A stretch of DNA of 62,496 nucleotides from an uncultured Eubacterium sp. (GCA_947642745.1 CANRTU010000022.1:1-62496); one strand, 5' to 3'; shown: positions 47,385 through 57,325, numbered from the stretch's first letter. A program made the numbers and translations. Notes: generated by a model from the letters alone, not told the origin.

Positions 47385-48058
47385 GACTTCTCCTTTCTTA
47401 GATTCTATCGAAAGCTGCTTTCACCTATATACACCGGTTTTTTGGTCTGAAAGTTGCGTTTCGCTTTATAAAATTTTAGACAGCGATCTGCTTTAGCTCC
47501 CGCACATTATATTTTTATCTGGTAACATTTTAAAGAGAGACAAAGCGTTCCCTACGCTCTTAATATTTCGGATCTTTCATTTGAAAATTTGTTCTGTATT
47601 GACAATTTCCGCAACCGGACTTTTGATATCGTTCGTTTTCTGTACCCGGTCAGGCGGTATATTTTATAACCGTATCCGGATACACGAAGCGGATGGAAAT
47701 CAGACTCCGGAAGACATACTGCCCGGCACATCAGACACATTTAAAAGCTTCCTGGCAGTTTCTGAATAAAAGGTCCCCACAGGACTGGCAGTGCTGGCAG
47801 ATACATCCGCCGCCAGCTTAAAGGGGCAGAAATATAAGAAAAATCAGGCAGGACTGCGGACCGGATGGTTATCCCTGCGTGTGAACTGCCTCTGCCGGCG
47901 GGGACAGTCCGCCATTTTTACTTTATGGAAAATTTGTCTGTAACACGAAAAGCCCTCCCTGCGGGATTGTCCTGCGCAGGAAGGGAAGATACTGCGTGGG
48001 CAGCCCGCCGGTTGCTTTTTACTAAAAATTTTTTGTTCCTTTTTCTGTCTGATTGATG
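47385..48058. other. Gene-free region with a partial family A repeat
   Basis: No convincing gene. Positions about 47947-48015 carry a diverged family A end (AAAAGCCCTCCCTGCGGGA, then GGGCAGCCCGCCGGTTGC). A 62-codon open frame near 47581 has no ribosome binding site I trust and no family resemblance. Confidence 0.5.
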
Positions 48059-48064
48059 TATAAT
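48041..48064 (+). promoter_or_regulatory. Candidate promoter for the structured leader
   Basis: An exact TATAAT lies at 48059-48064. The -35 is weak (a TTCCTT-like hexamer about 17 bases upstream). It would start transcription near 48071, right at the first hairpin of the leader ahead of the zinc dehydrogenase gene. Confidence 0.4.
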
Positions 48065-48071
48065 AGTTACA

Positions 48072-48252
48072 TTCTGTGTAAACAGACGCACAGAACAGGG
48101 ACAGGCAGAATAGGGACCGGGGATCAGTAAGTCCCGGTTGTGACCGTTATTATTGCGGTGATCCGAAAGATGTGTAACAGGGACCGGGGGCATATACGGT
48201 TTTGTCTGTAAAACCGCCGGTTTTCATAGGAGATGAAACATACAGCCCCCGG
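48072..48252 (+). ncRNA. Candidate structured RNA or leader, unassigned
   Basis: Five helices can be drawn by eye. H1: TTCTGTG 48072-48078 with CACAGAA 48089-48095. H2: ACCGGG 48116-48121 with CCCGGT 48133-48138. A three-way junction follows: closing stem CCGGGGGC 48184-48191 with GCCCCCGG 48245-48252, arm CGGTTTT 48197-48203 with AAAACCG 48210-48216, and arm TTTCAT 48222-48227 with ATGAAA 48233-48238 and loop AGGAG. AGGGACCGGGG occurs twice (48112, 48179), so CCCGGT could pair with either copy. The class is not recognised; it may be a riboswitch-like leader for the next gene or a free RNA. Confidence 0.5.
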
Positions 48253-48372
48253 AACATGGATATGGAAACGCAGACATGCCGGTATCCGGAAAATTACATA
48301 CGAATTAAGAAACGAAAATAAGAAACAGAACTAAGAATTCATAAAATAGAAACAGAAAAAAGGAGCAGGAAA

Positions 48373-49464
48373 GTGAAAGCATTTGTATTACATCAGACAA
48401 ATGATCTGCGGTTTGAAACCGTAAATGATCCGCAGCCGGAGAGCGGCGAAGCGCTGGTGGCCGTAAAGGCGGCTGGTATCTGCGGTTCTGATATACCAAG
48501 GATTTACCGTACCGGCGCTTATTCCTATCCGCTGATTCCGGGACATGAGTTTTCCGGAACTGTGGTAAAGACCGGCCCCATGACGGATAAAAAATGGCTG
48601 GGACAGCGTGTGGGCGTCTTTCCGCTGATTCCCTGCGGACAGTGTCTGCCCTGTCAGAAAAAACAGTATGAGATGTGCAGGCATTATAGTTATACCGGTT
48701 CCAGAAGGGACGGCGGGTTTGCGGAACTGGTGGCGGTGCCTGTGGCGAATCTGCTGCCGCTGCCGGAGCAGGTATCGTTTGAACAGGCGGCCATGCTGGA
48801 ACCCATGGCAGTGGCGGTACATGCCCTGCGCAGGGCGGCTCCTGTCCATTCACAGACCGTTGCCATCTGCGGACTTGGCACCATCGGGCTGCTGCTTCTG
48901 ATGTTTTTACTGGAAAGCCGTCAGGGCGGCGGGAATGCGGATGACGCCGGAAAGGTGCTTGTTATTGGCAATAAACAGTTTCAAAAGCAGATGGTGTTAA
49001 ATATGGGCGTTGCGGCAGAGTGTTACTGTGACGCCGGCACAGACGATGTGGCCGGGTGGCTGATGGAGCACACGGACGGCTGCGGCGTGGACGTCTTTTT
49101 TGAATGCGTCGGCAAAAACGAAACGCTGGTTCAGGCGGTGGAAGCCGCTGCGCCATCGGGCAGACTGATGCTGGTGGGCAATCCGTATACTGATATGACG
49201 CTGGAAAAAAACAGTTACTGGAAAATACTGCGCAGCCAGCTGACGGTTATGGGTACCTGGAATTCTTCCTTTACCCATGAGGAGGATGACGACTGGCACT
49301 ATGTGCTGGAGCGGCTGGCCGCAGGCACTATCCGGCCGGAACAGTTTATTTCCCACTGCTTCAGGCTGGAGGATCTGGAGCAGGGATTTCATATTATGCG
49401 GGATAAAACGCAGGAATTTATCAAAGTGATGGGATTATCCGGGGAAACCGGCAGAAACGCATAA
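48373..49464 (+). CDS. Zinc-dependent dehydrogenase, galactitol-1-phosphate 5-dehydrogenase-like
   Basis: Medium-chain dehydrogenase/reductase of 363 residues. Catalytic zinc ligands are in GICGSDI and PGHEFSG; the structural zinc cysteines are CGQCLPCQKKQYEMC; the Rossmann motif is VAICGLGTIGLLLLM. AGICGSDIPRIYRTGAYSYPLI and VMGTWNSSF are typical of GatD-like polyol-phosphate dehydrogenases. An insert RQGGGNADDAGK interrupts the NAD domain slightly. AAAGGAGCAGGAAA precedes the GTG/ATG region. The upstream leader may fold into an RNA structure. No PTS transporter is adjacent, so substrate is uncertain. Confidence 0.85.
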   Translation: MKAFVLHQTNDLRFETVNDPQPESGEALVAVKAAGICGSDIPRIYRTGAYSYPLIPGHEFSGTVVKTGPMTDKKWLGQRVGVFPLIPCGQCLPCQKKQYEMCRHYSYTGSRRDGGFAELVAVPVANLLPLPEQVSFEQAAMLEPMAVAVHALRRAAPVHSQTVAICGLGTIGLLLLMFLLESRQGGGNADDAGKVLVIGNKQFQKQMVLNMGVAAECYCDAGTDDVAGWLMEHTDGCGVDVFFECVGKNETLVQAVEAAAPSGRLMLVGNPYTDMTLEKNSYWKILRSQLTVMGTWNSSFTHEEDDDWHYVLERLAAGTIRPEQFISHCFRLEDLEQGFHIMRDKTQEFIKVMGLSGETGRNA

Positions 49465-49564
49465 CGGCGCCTTGTGTGGGCGGAAACCGGCACCCTTTGG
49501 ACAGCCTCGGTAAATTCGTCTGGCGGCGAAATGAAAGGGCAATCAGACAGGAAAGGCAGAAAAC

Positions 49565-50656
49565 ATGATGAAGAAAGCATTGATTACCGGCGTGACCGGG
49601 CAGGACGGGTCTTATCTGGCAGAGTTTTTACTGGATAAAGGATATGACGTGCATGGGACGATACGACGCTCTTCCGTGGATTTCCGGGAGCGGATCGCAC
49701 ATCTGGAAGGACATCCCAGGTTTCATCTGCATTATGCGGATCTGGGAGACTCTATGAGTCTGGTGTCTGTCACAGGTTCCGTGCGGCCGGATGAGATTTA
49801 TAATCTGGCGGCCCAGAGCCATGTACAGGTAAGTTTTGACGTGCCGGAATATACGGCGGACGTGGCGGCAGTAGGAGTGTTAAGGGTGCTGGAGGCAGTA
49901 CGTCTGTGCGGTCTTACCAGGACGTGCAGGATTTACCAGGCTTCCACCAGCGAGCTGTATGGAAAAGTAGAAGAGGTGCCACAGAACGAGCGGACCCCGT
50001 TTCATCCTTACAGTCCGTATGCGGTGGCCAAACAGTACGGCTTCTGGATCGTGAAGGAATACCGGGAAGCCTATGATATGTTCTGCTGCAGCGGCATTTT
50101 ATTTAACCATGAATCGGAGCGCCGGGGAGAAACTTTTGTTACCAGAAAGATTACGCTGGCTGCGGCCAGGATCGCCCAGGGCAAACAGGAAAAACTGTTT
50201 CTTGGTAATTTAAGTTCCCTGCGGGACTGGGGATACGCCAGGGATTATGTGGAATGTATGTGGCTTATGCTACAAAATGACAGACCGGACGATTATGTGA
50301 TTGCCACCGGGGTGCAGCACAGCGTGCGGGAATTCTGCAGGCTGGCCTTTCATTATGCGGGCATAGAGCTGGAGTTTACCGGTTCCGGCATGGATGAAAA
50401 GGGCATCGAACGGGAAAGCGGCCGTGTGCTGGTAGAGGTCAGTCCGGAATTTTACAGGCCTACCGATGTAGTTAATCTGTGGGGAGATCCGTCAAAAGCA
50501 AAAAAAGAGCTGGGATGGAATCCTACCAGAACCAGTTTTGAAAAACTGGTGGAACTAATGGTGGAGCACGATATGAAGAAAGTAGCCGTGGAGCGGGCCG
50601 AAGAGCATATAAAGGTCAATCTGGCGGAATATCTGGAAAAAGGCGTAGTCAGGTAA
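49565..50656 (+). CDS. gmd: GDP-mannose 4,6-dehydratase
   Basis: Converts GDP-mannose to GDP-4-keto-6-deoxymannose. Extended SDR enzyme of 363 residues with [19 protein letters not shown] (NADP motif), [25 protein letters not shown], the catalytic YxxxK in [14 protein letters not shown], and [26 protein letters not shown] precedes the ATGs. It begins the gmd-fcl-manC run that supplies GDP-L-fucose; no glycosyltransferase lies in this window. Confidence 0.95.
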   Translation: MMKKALITGVTGQDGSYLAEFLLDKGYDVHGTIRRSSVDFRERIAHLEGHPRFHLHYADLGDSMSLVSVTGSVRPDEIYNLAAQSHVQVSFDVPEYTADVAAVGVLRVLEAVRLCGLTRTCRIYQASTSELYGKVEEVPQNERTPFHPYSPYAVAKQYGFWIVKEYREAYDMFCCSGILFNHESERRGETFVTRKITLAAARIAQGKQEKLFLGNLSSLRDWGYARDYVECMWLMLQNDRPDDYVIATGVQHSVREFCRLAFHYAGIELEFTGSGMDEKGIERESGRVLVEVSPEFYRPTDVVNLWGDPSKAKKELGWNPTRTSFEKLVELMVEHDMKKVAVERAEEHIKVNLAEYLEKGVVR

Positions 50657-50753
50657 AAGAGCGTCGGAACGTTCCAGCGGTCCGCAGGCTGCGTGAAAAC
50701 ACAAAAGGCAGTCTGGGAAGCGGGACCGGACTGATAAAGAGGTAGTTGTAAGA

Positions 50754-51695
50754 ATGGAAAAGAATGCGAAAATATTTGTGGCGGGACACCGGGGCATGGT
50801 TGGCTCCGCCATTGTCCGGGAACTACAGCGGCAGGGGTATGAGAATATTATTACCTGCTCCCATCAGGAGCTGGATCTGTGCCGGCAGGCGGATGTGGAG
50901 CGGTTTTTTGCCAGTCATAAACCGGAATATGTGTTTCTGGCTGCCGCAAAGGTGGGCGGCATTGACGCCAACCAGTCTGCGCTGGCGGATTTTATGTACT
51001 ACAATATGATGATTGAAATGAACGTCATCCATGCGGCATGGGAAAATGGCTGCAGGAAGCTGGAGTTTCTCGGTTCTTCCTGTATTTATCCCCGTCTGGC
51101 GCCCCAGCCGATGCAGGAAAGCTGTCTGCTGACCAGTGCGCTGGAGCAGAGCAACGAAGCTTATGCCCTGGCTAAGATTTCCGGGCTGAAATATTGTGAA
51201 TATCTCAACAGGCAGTACGGGACGGACTATATTTCTGTTATGCCTACAAATCTGTACGGGCCAAACGATAATTATCATCCGACCCACAGTCATGTGCTGC
51301 CGGCGCTGATCCGCCGTTTCCATGAGGCAAAAATAAATGGGGAGCTTTATGTCACATGCTGGGGAGACGGCAGTCCGCTGCGGGAATTTCTGTACGTGGA
51401 CGATCTGGCGGAATTGTGCGTGTTTCTGATGAATCACTATTCCGGTAATGAAACGGTAAACGCAGGCACCGGAAAGGAAATCACGATCCGGGAGCTGGCC
51501 GCGCTGGTGGCGGAGATTACCGGCTTTAAAGGGGAAATCCGCTGGGATACGGACAAACCAAACGGTACGCCCCGTAAGCTTCTGGATGTAAGCAAAGCAC
51601 TGGGGCTTGGCTGGCATTACAAAACCGGCCTGCGGGAAGGTATCCGGCTGGCTTATGAGGATTTTAAAAATAATCCGCTGCGGGCGGAAAGATGA
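50754..51695 (+). CDS. fcl: GDP-L-fucose synthase
   Basis: Epimerase-reductase that turns the Gmd product into GDP-L-fucose using NADPH. The 313-residue SDR protein begins [19 protein letters not shown], with [25 protein letters not shown], active-site tyrosine/lysine in [11 protein letters not shown], and [29 protein letters not shown]. The 97-base gap after gmd holds no terminator, so they are probably one transcript. Confidence 0.95.
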   Translation: MEKNAKIFVAGHRGMVGSAIVRELQRQGYENIITCSHQELDLCRQADVERFFASHKPEYVFLAAAKVGGIDANQSALADFMYYNMMIEMNVIHAAWENGCRKLEFLGSSCIYPRLAPQPMQESCLLTSALEQSNEAYALAKISGLKYCEYLNRQYGTDYISVMPTNLYGPNDNYHPTHSHVLPALIRRFHEAKINGELYVTCWGDGSPLREFLYVDDLAELCVFLMNHYSGNETVNAGTGKEITIRELAALVAEITGFKGEIRWDTDKPNGTPRKLLDVSKALGLGWHYKTGLREGIRLAYEDFKNNPLRAER

Positions 51696-51748
51696 CGGAC
51701 AGATGAATACAGACAGATGAATACAGACAGTCAGGGAGACGCATTTAT

Positions 51749-53071
51749 ATGAATATAGTACTGTTATCCGGCGGTTCGGGCAAACGTCTGTGGCCGCTTT
51801 CCAATGAAATACGTTCCAAACAGTTTATCAGAATATTTAAAACTGAAAACGGGGATTATGAATCCATGGTACAGCGCATGTACCGCCAGATTCTTGCGGT
51901 AGACGCACAGGCGGCGGTGACCATTGCCACCAGCAGGAAGCAGGTGTCCGCCATCCGCAACCAGCTGGGGGATCAGGCGGGGATATCCATAGAACCATGC
52001 CGCAGGGATACCTTTCCGGCGATTGCGCTGGCGGCGGCATACCTGGCGGATGTGCGGCATACAGACTGGGAAGAGCCTGTGGTCGTCTGTCCGGTGGACC
52101 CTTATGTGGGTCCGGAATATTTTGAGGCATTAAAGAAGCTGGGGGATCAGGCGGCATCAGGCAGGGCGAATCTGGTCCTGATGGGAATTGAGCCGGCCTA
52201 TCCAAGTGAAAAGTACGGATATATTATTCCGGACAGCGCCGGGGACATCAGCCGGGTGTCCGCTTTTAAGGAAAAACCGGATGAAAAGACTGCGGCTTCC
52301 TATATCCGGCAGGGAGCGTTGTGGAATGGCGGCGTCTTTGCCTTCCGTCTGGGATATATGCTGGACAAGGCCCATGAACTGCTGGATTTTACAGATTACG
52401 AAGATCTGTTTTCCAATTATGAAAAACTGGATAAAATCAGTTTTGACTATGCTGTGGTGGAAAAGGAAAAGCAGATTGAGGTTATGCGCTTTGGCGGCCA
52501 GTGGAAGGATCTGGGCACCTGGAATACACTGACGGAAGCCATGAAGGAGCATGTGGTAGGCGAAGCGCTGATGAATGACCAGTGTAGTAACGTACATATT
52601 ATTAATGAAATAAATGTACCGGTACTGGCTCTGGGGCTGCATGACGTGGTGATCTGCGCTTCGGCGGACGGCATTCTTGTGTCAGACAAAGGCCAGTCCA
52701 GCTATATGAAGCCTTTTGTGGAACAGATCGACCAGCAGATCATGTTTGCGGAAAAGTCCTGGGGAAGTTTCCGTGTCCTGGATGTGGAGCCTTCCGGCAT
52801 GACGATTAAGGTGACGCTGAATGCGGGGCATAAAATGAACTATCACAGCCACAAAAACCGGGACGAGGTATGGACGGTCATATCCGGTACCGGAAAGACC
52901 GTGGTAGACGGCGTGGTGCGTGGTGTACGGGCCGGTGATGTCATTACGATGCGTGCGGGATGCAGGCATACGGTGATTGCAAAAACCGGGCTGAAACTGA
53001 TCGAGGTGCAGATCGGGGAAGAAATTTCCGTAGATGATAAAGAGAAGTTTTCACTGGAAGAATCGTTTTAG
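51749..53071 (+). CDS. manC: Mannose-1-phosphate guanylyltransferase with cupin domain
   Basis: Makes GDP-mannose, the input for Gmd. The N-terminal nucleotidyltransferase domain has VLLSGGSGKRLWPLSNE, EPCRRDTFPAIALAA and VCPVDPYV, and FKEKPD; the C-terminal 120 residues form a cupin (EVEPSGMTIKVTLNAG, MNYHSHKNRDEVWTVISGTG), as in type II phosphomannose isomerase/guanylyltransferases. At 440 residues it is shorter than the 470-480 of classic bifunctional forms, so isomerase activity is uncertain. A strong terminator follows. No phosphomannomutase is in the window. Confidence 0.92.
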   Translation: MNIVLLSGGSGKRLWPLSNEIRSKQFIRIFKTENGDYESMVQRMYRQILAVDAQAAVTIATSRKQVSAIRNQLGDQAGISIEPCRRDTFPAIALAAAYLADVRHTDWEEPVVVCPVDPYVGPEYFEALKKLGDQAASGRANLVLMGIEPAYPSEKYGYIIPDSAGDISRVSAFKEKPDEKTAASYIRQGALWNGGVFAFRLGYMLDKAHELLDFTDYEDLFSNYEKLDKISFDYAVVEKEKQIEVMRFGGQWKDLGTWNTLTEAMKEHVVGEALMNDQCSNVHIINEINVPVLALGLHDVVICASADGILVSDKGQSSYMKPFVEQIDQQIMFAEKSWGSFRVLDVEPSGMTIKVTLNAGHKMNYHSHKNRDEVWTVISGTGKTVVDGVVRGVRAGDVITMRAGCRHTVIAKTGLKLIEVQIGEEISVDDKEKFSLEESF

Positions 53072-53080
53072 AAAACAGAA

Positions 53081-53114
53081 ACCGCCCTGCCGGCTGACAT
53101 GCCGGCAGGGCGGT
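53081..53114. terminator. Strong bidirectional terminator
   Basis: A perfect 14-bp GC-rich stem (53081-53094 with 53101-53114) with a 6-base loop, preceded by an A-rich stretch and followed by TTTTT. It ends both the manC transcript and the convergent bipA transcript. Confidence 0.93.
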
Positions 53115-53140
53115 TTTTATGACGGGAAAAACAGGCGTTG

Positions 53141-54976
53141 TCAGGAATTCTGTTTTAACGCAGCCCGTTTACGCTGTGTCGGATCAAGGATCCGTTTGCG
53201 GATGCGCAGGCTCTCTGGCGTTACTTCCAAAAGCTCATCGGTGTCTATAAAATCCAGCGCCTGCTCTAAACTCAGAATACGTGGCGGTGTGAGGGTCAGC
53301 GCATCGTCAGCGCTGGAAGAGCGGGTATTTGTCAGATGCTTTTTCTTACATACATTTAGTTCAATGTCTTCTGCCCTGGCACACTGGCCCACGACCATGC
53401 CGGCGTATACTTTTTCACCAGCGCCGATAAACAGCTGTCCCCGCTCCTGTGCGCCAAACAGTCCGTAGGCAACGGAAGTGCCGGTTTCAAAGGCAATGAG
53501 GGAGCCCTGTTTGCGGTACTGGATATCTCCCCGGTATGCGTCGTAACCGTCAAATATGGTATTGATAATGCCATTTCCCTTTGTATCTGTCAGAAAATCG
53601 CCCCGGTAGCCGATCAGGCCCCTGGAAGGAATACGGAATTCCAGACGGGTGTAGCCTCCGGCGATGGAGTGCATGTTTTGCATTTCGCCTTTGCGCTGGC
53701 TTAATTTGTCGATGACAGCGCCGGTAAATTCGTCGGGAACATCTACATAGGCCAGTTCCACCGGCTCCAGTTTTTTACCCTGGCTGTCTGTCTGGTATAA
53801 AACCTCGGCTTTGCTGACGGCAAACTCATAGCCTTCCCGGCGCATATTTTCGATTAATACGGATAAATGCAGCTCGCCCCGGCCGGACACTTTAAAACTG
53901 TCTGTATCGTTTGTCTCTTCCACCCGCAGGCTGACGTCGGTGTTCAGTTCCCGGAACAGCCGGTCACGCAGATGGCGGGAAGTAATATATTTGCCTTCCT
54001 GTCCGGCAAACGGGCTGTCATTCACAATAAAATTCATGGAAATGGTCGGTTCGGAGATTTTCTGGAATGGGATCGCTACCGGGTCTTCCGGTGCGCAGAG
54101 AGTATCCCCGATACGGATATCCGCAATTCCGGATACCGCCACAATGGAACCGATCTCCGCCTGCTGCACATCTGTTTTCTGCAGGCCGTCAAATTCATAC
54201 AGTTTGCTGATTTTTACTTTTTTGCGTTTGTCCGGCTCATGATGGTTTACCACGATGGCTTCCTGGTTGATTTTTATGCAGCCATTGTCTACCTTGCCTA
54301 TGCCGATGCGGCCTACATATTCGTTGTAATCAATCGTACTGATCAGTACCTGGGTATTTGCCTGCGGATCTCCCTGGGGAGCCGGAATATAGTCGATAAT
54401 TGTTTCGAACAGGGGCGTCATGTCGCTGGAGTCGTCCTCTATATTTCTTTTGGCATAGCCGTCTCTGGCAGAAGCATAGATAAACGGACAGTCCAGCTGT
54501 TCATCCGAGGCGTCCAGATCCATAAAAAGCTCCAGTACTTCGTCGATGACTTCGTCGGGACGGGCTTCCGGACGGTCGATTTTATTAATGCATACAATGA
54601 CCGGAAGGTCCAGTTCCAGCGCTTTCATCAGCACAAATTTGGTCTGGGGCATTGCCCCTTCGAAAGCGTCTACTACCAGAACGACTCCGTTTACCATTTT
54701 TAAGACCCGTTCTACCTCGCCGCCAAAATCGGCATGTCCGGGTGTGTCTATAATGTTGATTTTTATGTCTTTATAAAATACGGCGGTATTTTTGGAAAGG
54801 ATGGTAATTCCACGTTCCCGCTCAATGTCGTTGGAATCCATTACACGTTCCCGGACTTCCTGGTTGGCACGGAATACGCCGCTTTGTTTCAGCAGTTCAT
54901 CGACCAGCGTCGTTTTGCCGTGATCGACATGGGCGATGATCGCAATATTACGGACATCATCTCTTGTGATTTTCAT
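53141..54976 (-). CDS. typA: Ribosome-associated GTPase BipA/TypA
   Basis: Translational GTPase that helps 50S assembly, especially under stress or cold. The 611-residue protein has G1 AHVDHGKTTL (residues 15-24), RERGITILSKNTAV, DTPGHADFGGEVERVL, NKIDRPEARP, then the BipA-specific C-terminal part with SRGLIGYRGDFLTDTKGNG and GMVVGQCARAEDIELNVCKKKHLTNTRSSSADDAL. AGAAGG precedes the start. It is a single-gene unit ending at the bidirectional terminator. Confidence 0.96.
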   Translation of the reverse strand: MKITRDDVRNIAIIAHVDHGKTTLVDELLKQSGVFRANQEVRERVMDSNDIERERGITILSKNTAVFYKDIKINIIDTPGHADFGGEVERVLKMVNGVVLVVDAFEGAMPQTKFVLMKALELDLPVIVCINKIDRPEARPDEVIDEVLELFMDLDASDEQLDCPFIYASARDGYAKRNIEDDSSDMTPLFETIIDYIPAPQGDPQANTQVLISTIDYNEYVGRIGIGKVDNGCIKINQEAIVVNHHEPDKRKKVKISKLYEFDGLQKTDVQQAEIGSIVAVSGIADIRIGDTLCAPEDPVAIPFQKISEPTISMNFIVNDSPFAGQEGKYITSRHLRDRLFRELNTDVSLRVEETNDTDSFKVSGRGELHLSVLIENMRREGYEFAVSKAEVLYQTDSQGKKLEPVELAYVDVPDEFTGAVIDKLSQRKGEMQNMHSIAGGYTRLEFRIPSRGLIGYRGDFLTDTKGNGIINTIFDGYDAYRGDIQYRKQGSLIAFETGTSVAYGLFGAQERGQLFIGAGEKVYAGMVVGQCARAEDIELNVCKKKHLTNTRSSSADDALTLTPPRILSLEQALDFIDTDELLEVTPESLRIRKRILDPTQRKRAALKQNS

Positions 54977-55360
54977 AAACAGCCTTCTTTCTGTCTGATA
55001 TATAAAACTTAATCGCAGCCTTTATATTCTATCATATTTTTAGATGAGTGCAAGTGATTTTTGAAGAAATTAGCATCCGCAAAAGCCAGTATGGGCAGCG
55101 TGCCGGGAAAGCGTGCCGTCCGGTTTTTTAATCTGGAAGAGGTAAGTTATCGACATGAAATGCGGTGTTTTTTAGCAGGGGCATGTTACATTCTGTCTTG
55201 TCAGACAGGATGACGCTGCCGGTATGATTGCCCGGGTTCTAAATGCGGCGGTAGAAGAATACACTGGTAGTAGCTAAAATCAGCTTTGCAGGCTGAAAAT
55301 AGACCACCTGGCAGCCCGGGCAGCTGTCACGTTTGAAAAGAGGAAGGGAGAAATAAATTC
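54977..55360. other. Divergent intergenic region, no gene seen
   Basis: About 380 bases between typA and the SSB-like gene. GCCCGGG occurs at about 55229 and 55315 and could close a large stem-loop of roughly 90 bases, but internal pairing is weak. No known RNA class was recognised. Confidence 0.4.
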
Positions 55361-55999
55361 ATGGCAGATAAAATATTTGAAAACAATCAGGTAACTATTG
55401 CAGGGAAGATCATATCAGAGTTTCAGTTCAGCCACGAGGTTTACGGAGAAGGATTTTATATGGTAGATGTATCCGTAAACAGACTGAGTAATTTTGTGGA
55501 CTATATTCCGGTTATGGTATCCGAACGGCTGATCGACACGACCCGCAATTACATAGGGCAGTACATTTATGTAACCGGGCAGTTCCGGTCTTATAACCGT
55601 CATGAGGAGAAAAAGAACCGTCTCGTGTTGTCTGTATTTGCAAGAGAACTGGAATTTATGGAGCAGGAGGAAGAAGATGTCAAAAGTAACCAGATTTTTC
55701 TGGATGGTTATATCTGTAAAGAACCAATCTACCGCAAGACGCCGCTGGGACGGGAAATTGCGGACCTTCTGATTGCTGTCAATCGTTCTTATGGAAAATC
55801 TGATTATATTCCCTGTATCTGCTGGGGCAGAAATGCCAGGTTTGCCTCCGGATTTACGGTAGGCTCCCACGTACAGGTATGGGGAAGGATACAAAGCCGT
55901 GAATATGTAAAGAAACTAAATGAATTAGAGAGTGAGAAGCGGGTCGCTTATGAAGTGTCTGTCAGCAAGATAGAGTATCTGGAGGATAAAAATTATTAA
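55361..55999 (+). CDS. Single-stranded DNA-binding protein with two OB-fold halves
   Basis: A 212-residue protein whose two halves each resemble an SSB OB fold. The first (NNQVTIAGKIISEFQFSHE, then DYIPVMVSERLI and YIGQYIYVTGQFRSYNR) and the second (SNQIFLDGYICKEPIYRKTPLGREIADLLIAVNR, SDYIPCICWGRNARFA, GSHVQVWGRIQSREY) are joined by an acidic linker. The second half is the better match. It lacks the acidic C-terminal tip typical of the main replicative SSB, so it is likely a paralogue. A GGAAGGGAG site precedes the ATG. Confidence 0.85.
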   Translation: MADKIFENNQVTIAGKIISEFQFSHEVYGEGFYMVDVSVNRLSNFVDYIPVMVSERLIDTTRNYIGQYIYVTGQFRSYNRHEEKKNRLVLSVFARELEFMEQEEEDVKSNQIFLDGYICKEPIYRKTPLGREIADLLIAVNRSYGKSDYIPCICWGRNARFASGFTVGSHVQVWGRIQSREYVKKLNELESEKRVAYEVSVSKIEYLEDKNY

Positions 56000-56107
56000 A
56001 AAAAGTTACTAAATCATTACAAAAAAATTGCATTTTTAACACAGGTGTGGTATCTTTAAAGAATCTGAAGCATGTAGAACGCATAAGGCGCTTCAAAGGA
56101 GGATATT

Positions 56108-56605
56108 ATGGATGCAGGCAGGGTTCAGATTTATTATGGGGATGGACGTGGCAAATCGGCCGCCGCACTGGGTTATGCGCTGCAGGCAGCGAGTGCAGGC
56201 AGAAATGTGTTTGTGATCCACTTTTTAAAAGGTAAAATGGAGACAGAGGCTGCATTTATGCAGAAACTGGAACCTGAAATAAAAGTGTTTCATTTTGAAA
56301 AATCACAGGGACGTTATGAGGAATTGTCCGAACAGGAAAAACTGGAGGAGAATATAAATCTGAGAAACGGGGTAAACTTTGCGAGAAAGGTGCTGGTGAC
56401 AGAAGAGTGTGATCTTTTAATTCTGGATGAACTGCTGGGTGTGATAGACAACGGCGTGGTAACGGCGCAGGACGTGGAGAATTTATTCCGTGCGAAGACA
56501 GACGGTACGCAGGTCATCGTGACAGGCCGCAGTCTGCCGGAAGATTTAAAAGGTTACGCTGACGAAATTTATCAGATTCAGGAAAAAAAAGCTCCGGTTA
56601 ACTGA
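56108..56605 (+). CDS. Corrinoid adenosyltransferase (CobO/BtuR-like)
   Basis: Transfers the adenosyl group from ATP to cob(I)alamin or cobinamide. The 165-residue P-loop protein begins VQIYYGDGRGKSAAALGYAL, a CobA-type Walker A (GxGxGKS), and has FLKGKMETEAAFM, LLILDELLGVIDNGVV and QVIVTGRSLPEDLKGYADEIYQI, all in family order. The normal EMRxxKHPF-like cobalamin-binding C-terminus is not obvious, so substrate specificity is uncertain. AAAGGAGGA precedes the ATG. No cobalamin riboswitch or other cobalamin gene was seen nearby. Confidence 0.88.
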   Translation: MDAGRVQIYYGDGRGKSAAALGYALQAASAGRNVFVIHFLKGKMETEAAFMQKLEPEIKVFHFEKSQGRYEELSEQEKLEENINLRNGVNFARKVLVTEECDLLILDELLGVIDNGVVTAQDVENLFRAKTDGTQVIVTGRSLPEDLKGYADEIYQIQEKKAPVN

Positions 56606-56954
56606 CAACTGCTTATCAGTCTCTGTTTTTTTACAAAAAACAGAATAAATCCGGCCGGGAATCCGTATCCACTGCAAAGTCTGTCAGAATTTACAAAGCC
56701 TGCGGGAAGTGAATCTGTTTTTTATAAAGGCGGCTTCTGATTGACGCAGACCTTGCGGACTTTCCGGCTGGAAGATGGTGCGGGTGTGGATCTGACAGCC
56801 GCAGGATGGGTTTTAAAGGGAAACCGTCTGTATGACAGTGTAAAAGAAAGGCGGGAAAAATTTTTGCCGCGAAACACTGTCAGTTCTGAAAGCGGGTGAG
56901 GCGCATTCCCGGGGACCTGGCGTTTTCAGACACGTTTCTCCGGCCAGTAAATGG
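56606..56954. other. Intergenic region, no gene seen
   Basis: About 350 bases. It contains ACAGAA/TTCTGT-type dyads, including CTGTTTTTTTACAAAAAACAG just after the adenosyltransferase gene (about 56625-56645), a plausible terminator for it. A GTTTTCAGACACG family B scrap lies at about 56923-56936. Confidence 0.45.
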
Positions 56955-56983
56955 TTGACAGGGAATGGCAACCGTGTTATAGT
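56955..56983 (+). promoter_or_regulatory. Sigma-A promoter of the dapA-dapB leader
   Basis: Exact TTGACA (56955-56960) and TATAGT (56978-56983) spaced by 17 bases. Transcription would start near 56990, about 40 bases before the lysine riboswitch. Confidence 0.8.
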
Positions 56984-57030
56984 AAGTCTGGCAGTTATTT
57001 TAACAGAGAAAAATACAATTGCATAAACGG

Positions 57031-57272
57031 GATAGAGGTTGCGTGATTCATCAGTAGCATATCGGATGTGACAGACACAGGGGAAGATATAGGAAAGGGG
57101 AGAGCGCCGAAAGGGTTCCGGCTTCTGTGGCGGGATTCTTGGGCATAGGATGAATAATTCTATGACTGTCATCTTTATATCAGTGTGTGCCCTGACAGCC
57201 GGGTCCGGAATCCGGGCATTACAGGCGGCAGGGAAAGTAACAGCCACGCACTGGTGGAGATGGGGAGCTATC
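57031..57272 (+). ncRNA. Lysine riboswitch (L box)
   Basis: Conserved L-box segments occur in the right order: GATAGAGGTTGCG at 57031 (P1 5' strand), ATTCATCAGTAG, GGAAAGGGGAGAGCGCCGAA at about 57091, GGGCATAGGATGAATA, and GGAGATGGGGAGCTATC ending at 57272 (P1 3' strand; GATAG pairs with CTATC). At about 242 bases it is longer than the usual 175-190, with an extended peripheral arm. A promoter lies upstream and a terminator downstream, and dapA-dapB follow. Lysine binding should stabilise P1 and allow termination; otherwise GGAGC (57264-57268) can pair with GCTCC (57305-57309) of the terminator. Confidence 0.9.
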
Positions 57273-57300
57273 GGATAAAATATCCAGGTAAGATGTTAAG

Positions 57301-57325
57301 ACCGGCTCCTTTGAGCCGGTTTTTT
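57301..57325 (+). terminator. Riboswitch-controlled intrinsic terminator
   Basis: ACCGGCTC and GAGCCGGT form a perfect 8-bp stem with loop CTTT, followed by six T. It lies 29 bases after the lysine aptamer and nearly 390 bases before dapA, an unusually long distance, because family A repeats intervene. Confidence 0.92.

Noticed and set aside
56813..57247. A 144-codon open frame on the minus strand
   Set aside because: It is antisense to the lysine riboswitch, whose conserved bases explain the sequence.
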